Positions 16,441-24,842 of a stretch of DNA of 29,336 bases are shown here, piece after piece. Location of the stretch: NCBI GenBank assembly GCA_934295165.1, contig CAKRAT010000026.1:1-29336 (forward strand). The letters are read 5' to 3'. Origin of the DNA: an uncultured Dorea sp. Lineage in GTDB: Bacteria > Bacillota > Clostridia > Lachnospirales > Lachnospiraceae. The notes beneath the pieces are model-generated. The model was not told the origin of the DNA. It ran no database searches and saw only the letters and a list, made by a program, of their open reading frames with translations. How positions within the stretch are numbered: position 1 is the stretch's first letter; each line of letters opens with the position of its first letter. The translations under genes and the position numbers were made by a program.

Positions 16441-16469
16441 ATGTTAGCTGAATCCGTCCTGTTATACAA
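16441..16469 (-). promoter_or_regulatory. Possible promoter of the SulP gene
   Basis: Minus-strand -35 TTGTAT (16464-16469) and -10 TAACAT (16441-16446) with 17-base spacing, about 50 bases from the ATG. The -10 is weak. Confidence 0.4.
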
Positions 16470-16484
16470 CACTTTTTTCATACA

Positions 16485-16525
16485 TAAAAAGAGATAAGCC
16501 GCCTTCTTCAGGTAACTTATCTCTT
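16485..16525 (-). terminator. Terminator of ilvE
   Basis: Ten-base perfect stem (AAGAGATAAG at 16489-16498 with CTTATCTCTT at 16516-16525), loop 17 bases, followed on the minus strand by TTTTTATG. It lies about 30 bases past the ilvE stop. Confidence 0.8.
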
Positions 16526-16556
16526 CTATCTACTTTTTCAATCTCTATAAAAACAA

Positions 16557-17582
16557 TTAGCAGATCTTGCAGATCCATCCTTCCGGAGCTTCGATGTGTC
16601 CCATCTGGATTCCTGTTAATGTCTCATACAGTTTCTTTGTAACAGGTCCCATTTCTTCCATTCCACTTGGGAAGCAGATTTCTTTGCCGTGGTCAACGAT
16701 CTTTCCTACAGGAGAGATAACTGCTGCTGTACCGCAAAGTCCACATTCTGCGAAGTCACCAAGTTCATCTAAGTAAACTTCTCTTTCTTCTACTTCCAGT
16801 CCAAGATAATGTTCTGCAACATACATCAGAGAACGTCTTGTGATAGATGGAAGGATTGTAGATGATTTTGGTGTTACGACTTTGTTATCTTTTGTTACGA
16901 AGATAAAGTTAGCTCCACCTGTCTCTTCTACTTTTGTTCTGGTTGCTGCATCCAGATACATGTTCTCATCATATCCTTCTTCATGAGCTGTTACGATTGC
17001 ATGAAGACTCATTGCGTAGTTCAGTCCTGCTTTTACATGACCTGTTCCATGCGGTGCTGCACGGTCAAAATCAGAAACTTTAATTGTGATCGGTTTTGCG
17101 CCGCCCTTGAAGTATGGTCCAACCGGTGTAGCAAATACACGGAACTGATACTCTTCTGCAGGTTTTACACCGATAACGGCACTGGAACCGAACATATATG
17201 GTCTTACATATAATGTAGCCCCTGATCCGTATGGCGGTACATAAGCTGCATTCGCTTTTACAACCTGTTTAATAGCATCTACAAATCTATCTTCCGGGAA
17301 TACAGGCATCTCAAGTCTTGCTGCTGAGTCTGCCATTCTTGCTGCATTTAAGTCCGGGCGGAATGTTACGATATGACCATCTTCTGTGGTATACGCTTTC
17401 ATTCCTTCAAAACATGTCTGTGCATACTGAAGTACGCCTGCACATTCGCTAATCGTAATCTGGTCATCGGAGGTAAGTGTACCTTCATCCCATGCTCCAT
17501 TTTTAAAATTGGAAACATATCTCTTATCTGTCTTCATATAGCCAAATCCAATGTTTGACCAGTCAATATTTTTCTTCTCCAT
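16557..17582 (-). CDS. ilvE: Branched-chain amino acid aminotransferase
   Basis: Transfers the amino group between glutamate and the 2-oxo acids of valine, leucine and isoleucine; PLP fold type IV, cytoplasmic. The 341-residue length and sequence resemble the longer BCAT form also seen in eukaryotes. The Schiff-base lysine is K184 in HGTGHVKAGLNYA, and the phosphate-side motif is GLCGTAAVISPVG. The start at 17582 (MEKKNIDW) is preferred because GGAGGAG precedes it; a longer frame to 17606 would run through this ribosome site. It lies 143 bases after ilvN and has a consensus promoter of its own, so expression can be partly independent of the T-box-controlled ilvB-ilvN. Confidence 0.96.
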   Translation of the reverse strand: MEKKNIDWSNIGFGYMKTDKRYVSNFKNGAWDEGTLTSDDQITISECAGVLQYAQTCFEGMKAYTTEDGHIVTFRPDLNAARMADSAARLEMPVFPEDRFVDAIKQVVKANAAYVPPYGSGATLYVRPYMFGSSAVIGVKPAEEYQFRVFATPVGPYFKGGAKPITIKVSDFDRAAPHGTGHVKAGLNYAMSLHAIVTAHEEGYDENMYLDAATRTKVEETGGANFIFVTKDNKVVTPKSSTILPSITRRSLMYVAEHYLGLEVEEREVYLDELGDFAECGLCGTAAVISPVGKIVDHGKEICFPSGMEEMGPVTKKLYETLTGIQMGHIEAPEGWICKIC

Positions 17583-17630
17583 TGTGACTCCTCCGTCCTT
17601 TAACAAATGTTTGATTTATCATCTTGTCTT

Positions 17631-17659
17631 ATTATAATACTACTGTTTTTAAAATTCAA
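17631..17659 (-). promoter_or_regulatory. Promoter of ilvE
   Basis: Minus-strand -35 TTGAAT (17654-17659), 17-base spacer, -10 TATAAT (17631-17636), about 50 bases from the ATG. It suggests that ilvE is transcribed separately, possibly in addition to read-through from ilvBN. Confidence 0.7.
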
Positions 17660-17725
17660 GAGTGCGCTCTGTTTTTTTATCATACAATTTTCATTCGGTC
17701 AATTCCATGATCTGATTTGAAATTT

Positions 17726-18235
17726 CTACCGCTCCATCATACTGATCGATTCAATACCAACACTTCCACCGCGGACAACCTCAATACTTGAGAATTCTTC
17801 CTTCATCAGTTTGATAACCGCATCGTTCTTCGTAGCCGTCTGAACGAATTCCATCAGGACACTGTCCTTTCCATAATCGATCACCTTGGCCTTGAAAGTC
17901 TCTGCAATCTGGAAACATTCCACTTTATCATCCTTTGTGCACTTACGCACTTTTACGTACAGAATTTCTTTCATACGTACGAATACATCCGTAAAATCAA
18001 TAACCTTGATTACTTCTACCAGACGGTTCAGCTGCTTTTTAATCTGCTCAAAGGTCTCGTCATCACTGACCGTAGCGATCGTCATTCTAGACACCGTCGG
18101 ATCTTCTGTCGTGCCAACTGTCAGACTGTCCAGGTTATAAGACTTTCCGGAAAAGAGTCCGGAAATCTTGGACAGAACTCCCACCTGATTTTCCACATAT
18201 AATGAGATCCATCTTTTTTTCATACCGTTATTCAT
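17726..18235 (-). CDS. ilvN: Acetolactate synthase small (regulatory) subunit
   Basis: 169-residue regulatory partner of IlvB, usually conferring feedback inhibition by valine. The N-terminal ACT domain (about 8-82) starts with WISLYVENQVGVLSKISGLFSGKSYNLDSLTVG, including the glycine-rich turn expected to bind effector. The second half (about 85-165) is the C-terminal domain of the long small-subunit form. AAAGGAGAG precedes the ATG. It lies 28 bases after ilvB, on the same transcript. Some genomes use the symbol ilvH for the same role; I cannot distinguish these from sequence. Confidence 0.96.
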   Translation of the reverse strand: MNNGMKKRWISLYVENQVGVLSKISGLFSGKSYNLDSLTVGTTEDPTVSRMTIATVSDDETFEQIKKQLNRLVEVIKVIDFTDVFVRMKEILYVKVRKCTKDDKVECFQIAETFKAKVIDYGKDSVLMEFVQTATKNDAVIKLMKEEFSSIEVVRGGSVGIESISMMER

Positions 18236-18263
18236 AATTTACTCTCCTTTCGTCCGCTTATCC

Positions 18264-19985
18264 CTAACAGTCCATGATCAGGTCTTCCAGTGTCCCCCCC
18301 GGTTTTACCATCGGGTATACCAGATCTTCAGGATCGATGTCAAACTCCAGGATATACGGTGTCTTCTTACTCTTCATCGCCTCTCTGAATGCAGGTTCAA
18401 TGTCTTCTTTCTTTGTAATATGGATTCCTTTTGCCCCGTAACTGTCTGCAAGCTTCATGAAATCCGGTGTATAAGCCGGGCATTCTACTTCTCCACACTT
18501 TCCTCTGCAGGCTGCGCCTGAGCGCAGGCATGTCATGGAATAACGCTTTCCATAGAATAATTTCTGCCACTGACGTACCATTCCCAGATTATTGTTATTG
18601 AAGATACAGCTGATGATCGGAAGTTCTTCCAATACAGCCGTCGCAAGTTCCTGACTGTTCATCTGGAATCCGCCGTCACCGGAGATAGAGATAACCGGTG
18701 TATTCGGATTACCAATCTTGGCTCCGATTGCTCCCGGCATACCATATCCCATCGTTCCAAGACCTCCGGACATCAGAAGCTTCTTCTTCTCTGTGATCTC
18801 GATAAACTGCGCCGTGAACATCTGATGCTGTCCGACATCTGTTACAATGATTGCTTCATCAAAGATACAGTTGATTGCCTCAATGACATCCTGTGGTGTC
18901 ATGACAGGCTTTTTCTTCATCATCAGTGGATGCTCTTCTTTCCATCCCTCGATCGTCTTCAGCCATTTTTCTGTCTCACACCCAGATACGTACTCCAACA
19001 TCTTTGTAACAGCTTCTTTTGCATCAGCTACGATCGGCACATCTACCTGTACATTTTTTGAAATTGCTGCTGTATCTATATCAATATGTACAATCTGTGC
19101 ATTTGGAGCAAATGAATGCAGCTTTCCGGTAATACGGTCATTGAATCTGGTTCCAATTGAGAACAGCAAATCACATTCATTGACCGCCATATTGCAGGCA
19201 TATGCACCATGCATTCCGAGATTTCCGATATAAAGTGGATGTGTGGTCGGAACTGCGCCCCGTCCCATTACAGTTGTGACTACCGGAACATTGGTCATAT
19301 CCACCAGTCTGGTAAATTCTTCATTGGCATGTGCAATATTGATTCCGCCGCCGGCAAGGAATAACGGTTTCTTGGCTTTGGAAAGCATCTTGATCGCACG
19401 TTTTAACTGTCCTACGTGTACATGTGTATTCGGTTTATAACCACGGATATTTACTTCCGCCGGATATTCTGCGCTTCCCAGTTCCCCCATCACATCTTTC
19501 GGAAGGTCGATCAGTACCGGCCCCGGTCTGCCTGTTCTTGCGATATAGAATGCTTCTTTAATAATACGTCCCAGGTCTTCCCTGCTTCTGACTGTCACGC
19601 CATACTTCGTAATGCTTCTTGTGATTCCCACAATATCAACTTCCTGGAAAGCATCATTTCCGATCAAATGTCTTGATACCTGTCCGGTAAAACATACCAT
19701 CGGCACACTGTCATAATATGCCGTTGCAAGTCCTGTGACCAGATTCGTTGCTCCAGGTCCACTTGTAACGAGACACACCCCCGTCTTTCCAGTTGATCTT
19801 GCATAAGCATCCGCCTCATGCACCAGTGCCACTTCCTGCCTCGGAAGAATCACCTTTGTATAATCCTGCTTATAAAGTTCATCACTGATATCAATGGTAC
19901 AGGCTCCCGGATACCCGAATATCGTATCAACCTGTTCTTCTCTCAGTGCTTTTACCAGTAATTTATTTCCACTGATCTTCTTCAT
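18264..19985 (-). CDS. ilvB: Acetolactate synthase large (catalytic) subunit
   Basis: Thiamine-diphosphate enzyme that condenses pyruvate with pyruvate or 2-oxobutyrate, the first common step to valine, leucine and isoleucine. The 573 residues hold the three usual domains. Catalytic glutamate is E51 (LPRQEVALVHEADAYA), and the ThDP/Mg motif is GDGGF (436-440) through the NNN at 463-465. Two departures stand out: the N-terminal loop reads GYPGACTIDISDEL where GYPGGAVLPIYDAL is usual, and a short insertion after KRYS holds four cysteines (C486, C493, C497, C502) near the active site. It heads ilvB-ilvN and is preceded by a T-box leader with a strong promoter. Confidence 0.95.
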   Translation of the reverse strand: MKKISGNKLLVKALREEQVDTIFGYPGACTIDISDELYKQDYTKVILPRQEVALVHEADAYARSTGKTGVCLVTSGPGATNLVTGLATAYYDSVPMVCFTGQVSRHLIGNDAFQEVDIVGITRSITKYGVTVRSREDLGRIIKEAFYIARTGRPGPVLIDLPKDVMGELGSAEYPAEVNIRGYKPNTHVHVGQLKRAIKMLSKAKKPLFLAGGGINIAHANEEFTRLVDMTNVPVVTTVMGRGAVPTTHPLYIGNLGMHGAYACNMAVNECDLLFSIGTRFNDRITGKLHSFAPNAQIVHIDIDTAAISKNVQVDVPIVADAKEAVTKMLEYVSGCETEKWLKTIEGWKEEHPLMMKKKPVMTPQDVIEAINCIFDEAIIVTDVGQHQMFTAQFIEITEKKKLLMSGGLGTMGYGMPGAIGAKIGNPNTPVISISGDGGFQMNSQELATAVLEELPIISCIFNNNNLGMVRQWQKLFYGKRYSMTCLRSGAACRGKCGEVECPAYTPDFMKLADSYGAKGIHITKKEDIEPAFREAMKSKKTPYILEFDIDPEDLVYPMVKPGGTLEDLIMDC

Positions 19986-20082
19986 ATACTACCTCCTTAA
20001 ATCTGATCATCGTTTACAGATGTCATCCGCCGCTGTCAGCTTATTGCCGCATTCCCTATATTTTCCTTACGCTGCTTTACAT

Positions 20083-20422
20083 ACATAAGAAACGCCCCAA
20101 GCCATCAGCTCAGGGCGAATGTTACATCCGTGTTACCACCTAAATTCAGAAAATACTTTCTGCTCTCTGCCCGGTACAGATTCCTATACCAGCTCCCCTT
20201 TAACGCTGGGACTGCGTTGAAGTCTACTCGGATATTTCTTTCGGGGATTTCTCTATGGATATTTTTGCATATCCCTGTATATTTTTCCCACTTATCCTTT
20301 CGGTTCACAGCTCAAAGGCTACTTCCATAAATCCTTCTCGAAGACTTGCACCCTCCGTCTTCTCTCTTTGCTTCCGGAATCTATGTACTCCTCCTTGTCA
20401 TAGCATTTCACTGAATATTTAT
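20083..20422 (-). promoter_or_regulatory. T-box riboswitch leader of ilvB (specifier GUA, valine)
   Basis: A ~340-base leader between the promoter and ilvB. The T-box core AGGTGGTAACACGG lies at 20128-20141 (minus), just before the terminator. Its UGGU would pair with an ACCA end, so discriminator A, as valine tRNA has. In stem I, AGTA and GAA form the usual specifier-loop pairing, flanked by CATAGA/TTTATG. The triplet after GAA is GUA at 20320-20322, a valine codon, which fits a branched-chain gene. Uncharged tRNA-Val would favour the antiterminator and raise ilvBN expression. The specifier frame is my reading of a hand-drawn fold; the class itself is certain. Confidence 0.88.
20085..20117 (-). 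terminator. T-box-controlled terminator
   Basis: CGCCC (20113-20117) pairs with GGGCG (20093-20097) on the minus strand with an inner AGC/GCT extension, followed by TTTCTTATG. It is mutually exclusive with the antiterminator that uses the T-box sequence. The T-tail is short. Confidence 0.7.
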
Positions 20423-20427
20423 AGAAT

Positions 20428-20457
20428 ATTATAGGTGACACACTTAGGTATTGTCAA
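20428..20457 (-). promoter_or_regulatory. Promoter of the ilvB T-box transcript
   Basis: Minus-strand -35 TTGACA (20452-20457), 18-base spacer, -10 TATAAT (20428-20433). Both hexamers are perfect consensus. Confidence 0.85.
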
Positions 20458-20653
20458 CTATTTTCGGTTTGTTAATTTTTTGTTGACGTTTTTTTATTTT
20501 TTTTTACTGAATCCGCCAATTTTTTCACCTTTCACAAATTTATTGGATTATTTCAAATTTTTTTGTGATTTTTTGCATTTTTTTCAAAAAATATGTAGCA
20601 AAAAAATGCAAAAAATTATACAATAGATTCATAAGCAATAAGGAGGATATGTC
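20458..20653. promoter_or_regulatory. A/T-rich upstream region of glgC with perfect inverted repeat
   Basis: This ~200-base divergent spacer is strongly A/T-rich and carries long T-tracts. Positions 20569-20584 (six T, GCA, seven T) are the exact reverse complement of 20600-20615, with a 15-base centre. A TATACA-like -10 follows at 20617-20622, so the second arm covers the likely -35 area, and no good -35 hexamer is present. It could be an operator, a bent-DNA element or an AT-rich terminator-like hairpin. An AAGGAGG site directly precedes the glgC ATG at 20654. Confidence 0.55.
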
Positions 20654-21793
20654 ATGAAACAAAAAAATATGTTAGCGATGATATTAGCCGGCGGTAGAGG
20701 CTCTCGTCTTCACGAACTGACAAATAAAGTTGCAAAACCAGCTGTTTCTTATGGTGGAAAATACAGAATCATCGATTTCCCACTCAGTAACTGTGCCAAC
20801 AGCGGCATCAATGTCGTAGGAGTATTAACTCAGTATGAATCCATCCTGCTGAACAGTTATGTTGCTGCAGGCAGACGTTGGGGCTTAGACGCCAAAGACA
20901 GCGGTGTCTTCGTTCTTCCGCCTCGTGAAAAGGCTGATGCAAATCTGGATGTATACAGAGGTACTGCAGATGCTATTTCTCAGAACATCGATTTCATTGA
21001 TACATACTCACCGGAATACCTTCTGGTACTTTCCGGCGACCACATTTACAAGATGAATTACGATGCAATGTTACAGGAACACAAGAACAACGGTGCTGAT
21101 GCAACGATCGCAGTTATCGAAGTTCCTATAAAAGAGGCGAGCCGTTTTGGTATCATGAATACCAACGAAGAAGGATGTATTGTTGAATTCGAAGAGAAAC
21201 CGGAACATCCAAAGAGCAATCTTGCCTCTATGGGAATTTACATCTTCAACTGGAAGCTGTTACGCAAGAAATTGGTTGTTGATATGAAAGATCCGGATTC
21301 CAGCCATGATTTTGGTAAAGATATCATCCCTTCTCTTCTGAATGATGATAAGAAATTATATGCATACAAGTTCAAAGGTTACTGGAAAGACGTCGGAACT
21401 ATCGACTCTCTCTGGGAAGCTAATATGGATCTGTTAAGCAAGAACAATCAGCTTGACCTGAATGATCCTACATGGAAGATTTACACAGAAGATGCTACTG
21501 CACTTCCACAGTATATCGGACCTGAAGCAGAAATCCATCACGCATTTGTCAATCAGGGATGTGTGATTGAAGGTGAAATTGATCATTCTGTTCTCTTTAC
21601 AGGTGCAAGAGTCGGCAAAGGCGCTAAGATCATCGACAGTGTTCTTATGCCGGGGGTTGTCGTTGAAGAAAATGCTGTTGTTACACGTGCACTGGTTGCC
21701 GATAATGTTAAGATTGGCGCAGGTGCTGTTGTCGGCGATGCAAAGAGCGAGCATATCGAACTCGTTTCCAAACGTGTAAAGGGGGTAGAATAA
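20654..21793 (+). CDS. glgC: Glucose-1-phosphate adenylyltransferase, catalytic subunit
   Basis: Makes ADP-glucose from glucose-1-phosphate and ATP, the committed step of glycogen synthesis. The 379-residue length suits the Firmicutes enzyme. The nucleotidyltransferase domain carries AGGRGSRL (12-19), the lysine of VAKPAV, the catalytic acid in [10 protein letters not shown] (D129) and the sugar-phosphate motif FEEKP (179-183). The C-terminal third is a left-handed beta helix, with repeats such as [23 protein letters not shown]. glgD follows after 2 bases, so the two are translated together. Known glgCD pairs form a heterotetramer. Confidence 0.97.
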   Translation: MKQKNMLAMILAGGRGSRLHELTNKVAKPAVSYGGKYRIIDFPLSNCANSGINVVGVLTQYESILLNSYVAAGRRWGLDAKDSGVFVLPPREKADANLDVYRGTADAISQNIDFIDTYSPEYLLVLSGDHIYKMNYDAMLQEHKNNGADATIAVIEVPIKEASRFGIMNTNEEGCIVEFEEKPEHPKSNLASMGIYIFNWKLLRKKLVVDMKDPDSSHDFGKDIIPSLLNDDKKLYAYKFKGYWKDVGTIDSLWEANMDLLSKNNQLDLNDPTWKIYTEDATALPQYIGPEAEIHHAFVNQGCVIEGEIDHSVLFTGARVGKGAKIIDSVLMPGVVVEENAVVTRALVADNVKIGAGAVVGDAKSEHIELVSKRVKGVE

Positions 21794-21795
21794 TT

Positions 21796-22911
21796 ATGGC
21801 TAAAGCATTTGGAATCGTAAACTTTGCCGGAAATCACATCGGTGTAGAAGGCATGCAGGAATATCGTCCGGTGGGTGCATTCTCTTTTCTTGGACGTTAC
21901 CGTGTCATCGACTTCCCGATTTCTAATATGAGCAACAGCGGAATCGACCACATTCAGGTATATATCCGCAGAAAACCACAGTCTCTGACTGCTCATCTCG
22001 GAACCGGACGTCACTACAATATCAATTCCAAGAGTGGTAATCTTCAGCTCCTCTACTCCGGACTTGGTATGAATATGAGTCTGTATAACAATGACATTGC
22101 TTCTTATATCGAGAACTTGGAATATATCGAGCAGGAACTTGCTGAATACGTAGTGATTGCACCAAGTTATATGGTTTATACACAGGATTACAACAAACTG
22201 TTAAATGACCACATCGAATCCGGCGCTGACATCACTCTGCTGTATCACTCTGTAGATAATGCAAAAGAATATTTCCTGAACTGCTATGCTCTGAATCTGA
22301 ACAAGCAGAAAGGCGTTCTTTCACTGGAACAGAATCTCGGAAATGCAAAGAACAAGAATATTTTCATGGATACTTATATTATGAAAAAGGATCTGTTCAT
22401 TGAGCTGATCCACAAAGCAAGAAAAACTTCTTCTGTATATACTTTATCAGATATCGTCAATGCTTCCTGTGAAGAACTTGATATCCGCGGTGTTTCCCAC
22501 AGAGGATACTTTGCTGCAATCTCTGATTTCAAGAGTTATTATGATTCAAACCTTTCTCTGACAGATATCAAGACTGCTCAGAATCTGTTTGATCCTAACT
22601 GGCCTATTTATACAAGAACGAATGATTCCTGCCCAGCACAGTATTTTGAAACAGGAACAGCCAAGAACTCTGTTGTATCCAACGGATGTCTGATTGAAGG
22701 CTCTCTGGAGCACTCTGTTGTAGGTCGTGGATGCATTATTAAAAAAGGTGCTGTTATTAAGAATTGTGTCGTTCTCTCTGATGCATACATTGGCGAAAAT
22801 GTTCACCTTGAAAATCAGGTTGTTGACAAACATGCAAAGATTACACACGTGAAAGAACTTACATCCTCTGAAGAACGTCCTGGATATGTAAGAAGAAACG
22901 ATACATTATAG
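21796..22911 (+). CDS. glgD: GlgD, regulatory subunit of glucose-1-phosphate adenylyltransferase
   Basis: 371-residue homologue of GlgC that supports or boosts GlgC in Firmicutes and is thought to be non-catalytic. Consistent with this, the glycine-rich ATP loop is lost (FGIVNFAGNHIGVEG in place of AGGRGSRL) and the catalytic SGDH is replaced by APSYMVY. The RYRVIDFPISNMSNSGI segment (34-50) and the C-terminal beta helix are retained. It begins 2 bases after glgC, with its ribosome site inside the glgC end. A terminator follows within 30 bases. No other glycogen genes lie downstream here. Confidence 0.96.
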   Translation: MAKAFGIVNFAGNHIGVEGMQEYRPVGAFSFLGRYRVIDFPISNMSNSGIDHIQVYIRRKPQSLTAHLGTGRHYNINSKSGNLQLLYSGLGMNMSLYNNDIASYIENLEYIEQELAEYVVIAPSYMVYTQDYNKLLNDHIESGADITLLYHSVDNAKEYFLNCYALNLNKQKGVLSLEQNLGNAKNKNIFMDTYIMKKDLFIELIHKARKTSSVYTLSDIVNASCEELDIRGVSHRGYFAAISDFKSYYDSNLSLTDIKTAQNLFDPNWPIYTRTNDSCPAQYFETGTAKNSVVSNGCLIEGSLEHSVVGRGCIIKKGAVIKNCVVLSDAYIGENVHLENQVVDKHAKITHVKELTSSEERPGYVRRNDTL

Positions 22912-22938
22912 ACCATTACTATCATTTAACCTTACGGG

Positions 22939-22961
22939 AAACCTGCTGTCGGCAGGTTTTT
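22939..22961 (+). terminator. Terminator of glgCD
   Basis: AAACCTGC (22939-22946) and GCAGGTTT (22952-22959) form an 8-base stem with a 5-base loop and run into TTTTTC, about 28 bases past the glgD stop. Confidence 0.85.
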
Positions 22962-22964
22962 CGT

Positions 22965-23005
22965 GTATATAAGAGAAGCTGTCACCGACAGCTTCTCTTA
23001 TATAC
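22965..23005. terminator. Perfect 19-base hairpin with 3-base loop between convergent genes
   Basis: Positions 22965-22983 are the exact reverse complement of 22987-23005; the loop is ACC. TTTTA follows on the plus strand. It sits between the glgCD terminator and the end of the minus-strand glycosyltransferase gene, so it probably ends transcription from that side or both. Confidence 0.7.
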
Positions 23006-23062
23006 TTTTACAGACAAAAAAGCAGCCAGGATCGGAATAATTTCCGAGTCCCGTCCACTTTC

Positions 23063-24268
23063 CTACCTGATTACTTCTTCTGCTATCTTCTGCCATGATA
23101 TGCGGCTTACATCACATGCTTTCGTATACCCGGCATCAATCGCAATCTTCACTGTCTCCGCAAGGCGTTGCTCAAATGCAGGAAGATCTTCTTCCACAGC
23201 TTCATCCAGTCCCTTCATCTCCGGAAGTTTCACGTACCGAATGTCTGCATCCGGCACCATATCCGCAAGCCACTCTGTAATTCCATCCAATTCCGTCATC
23301 ACCACACGGTCTCCACACGCTAAGCTTTCAATCACAGTCAGCGGAAGGCCTTCATACATAGACGGTAGAACAAAGATATCACTCGCATTGTATAATTCTG
23401 CAAGCTTCGTCTGAGATACACATCCGACAAACTTCACCAGATATCTGCAGGACATTGCCATTTTTTCGATTTCTTCATATTCTTTCTGATTGCCGGCTCC
23501 TCCGGCAAGTGTAAGGTGTATCTGATCTTTCCCATAATCCAGAAGGTCTAACGCCCGGATCAGACTTTTCACACCCTTCTTCTGTGTAATCTTTCCGGCA
23601 AATATCAGGCGTATCTTCCCACCTTCTTTTCCGGATATTGACTCCGCTTTCCTCTCTTCTGTCTTTTTAAATATCTGACTGTTATACCCCGTTCCGATTA
23701 CCGTCATTTTTTCATTTTTCACAGGATAGACACTCTTAATCTTTTCTTTCTGCGCATCTTGTAATGCGAAAATCCTATCCAGCTTTGGAATCTCATTTCG
23801 GATAAATTCTCTTTGAAACGGAATATTTTCCATCTGCCGCAGATCCGTGTTATGACAGAATCCATATATCTTTTTCTTCGGATAACGCTCTCTTACAAGC
23901 GCTGTCAGATAATACAGATGATGGCATAAGATAATATCCGGATTTTCTTTTTCTACTGCTTCATCCAAAACTTCCAGAAATGCATTTCGGAATTGTTCTG
24001 TCATATCATCTGTCATATCCCGGTATCTGGTACTCGTATATGGCATCTCATCCGACATCCCCACTACCGGATACGGAAGTTTCTTCGATGCAAAATATAC
24101 TGGATATACCGTTACCCCATCCGGCATCTCCACGTGGTCCTCTCTTGTGACGCCTGCTACCACAGCCTGTGAAACGCCGGTCTCTGCCAGAGATCTTACC
24201 ACCTCAGTCAGGTATACACCGCTTCCAGTGCTGCTAGGCTTCTGCGCCGTGACACTCAGTACTCTCAT
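23063..24268 (-). CDS. Glycosyltransferase family 4-like protein
   Basis: 401-residue GT-B enzyme that would transfer a sugar from a nucleotide donor; donor and acceptor are unknown. The N-terminal acceptor half starts with MRVLSVTAQKPSSTGSGVYL. The donor half has FAGKITQKKGVKSLIRAL (223-240), a nucleotide-sugar entry motif, and the E-x7-E pair E306 and E314 in MYEGLPLTVIES. The start at 24268 is preferred over 24337, which would overlap folA heavily; its ribosome site GAGAGGAG lies in the folA end at a rather long distance (~14 bases). The gap to folA is 10 bases, so they are co-transcribed, though the functional link is unclear. Confidence 0.9.
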   Translation of the reverse strand: MRVLSVTAQKPSSTGSGVYLTEVVRSLAETGVSQAVVAGVTREDHVEMPDGVTVYPVYFASKKLPYPVVGMSDEMPYTSTRYRDMTDDMTEQFRNAFLEVLDEAVEKENPDIILCHHLYYLTALVRERYPKKKIYGFCHNTDLRQMENIPFQREFIRNEIPKLDRIFALQDAQKEKIKSVYPVKNEKMTVIGTGYNSQIFKKTEERKAESISGKEGGKIRLIFAGKITQKKGVKSLIRALDLLDYGKDQIHLTLAGGAGNQKEYEEIEKMAMSCRYLVKFVGCVSQTKLAELYNASDIFVLPSMYEGLPLTVIESLACGDRVVMTELDGITEWLADMVPDADIRYVKLPEMKGLDEAVEEDLPAFEQRLAETVKIAIDAGYTKACDVSRISWQKIAEEVIR

Positions 24269-24278
24269 TTCTGATCTG

Positions 24279-24767
24279 TTATCTCCTCTCGTAGATTGTA
24301 AATACATATTCCAGATCAAAATAAGTCTGTTCATCACTGATCTTAGTCATCTCCCATTCCGGATCCTCATCCAGATTCGGAAAATATGTATCTGCATCAT
24401 ATGCATGATCAATCTTTGTAATATATGCTTTCGTACAATATGGAAGGAGCTGTCGGTAAACGCTCTCCCCACCGATCACAAAGATATCCTCGGAATCATA
24501 TTTTTTTAATTCTTCCACCATCTCTTCTACAGTATGTACAATAACAGTATCCTTTACCTTATAGTTCTTATCCGTTGTAAGCACTACGTTCACACGGTTC
24601 TTAAGCGGCTGTCCGCCTGGAAAGCTCTCCAGAGTCTTTCTTCCCATTGCTACTACTTTTCCTTTGGTTGTCTCGCGGAAGAACTTCATATCTTGCGGGA
24701 TACTTACCAGTAATTTATTCTCTTTTCCGATTGCCCAGTTTGAATCTACAGCAACGATCAAATTCAT
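24279..24767 (-). CDS. folA: Dihydrofolate reductase
   Basis: Reduces dihydrofolate to tetrahydrofolate with NADPH, regenerating the cofactor spent by thymidylate synthase. The 162-residue length is typical. NWAIGKENKL (10-19) is the Met20-type loop, D26 in IPQDMKFF is the active-site acid, MGRKTLESFP (41-50) contacts NADPH, and VIGGESVYRQLLP is the C-terminal nucleotide-binding turn. AAGGAGG precedes the ATG. It lies 75 bases after thyA, so thyA-folA forms the classic thymidylate pair on one transcript. Confidence 0.97.
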   Translation of the reverse strand: MNLIVAVDSNWAIGKENKLLVSIPQDMKFFRETTKGKVVAMGRKTLESFPGGQPLKNRVNVVLTTDKNYKVKDTVIVHTVEEMVEELKKYDSEDIFVIGGESVYRQLLPYCTKAYITKIDHAYDADTYFPNLDEDPEWEMTKISDEQTYFDLEYVFTIYERR

Positions 24768-24842
24768 CGTCAGTACCTCCTTTTATCTATTCTCTTATCT
24801 GTATATCTATTACCTGTTCACATTTCGTGTTTTTTATCATTC

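Noticed and set aside
17660..17682. Possible terminator GAGTGCGCTC followed by seven T on the plus strand
   Set aside because: The genes here run on the minus strand, so the T-tail faces the wrong way, and the stem is only about 4 pairs.
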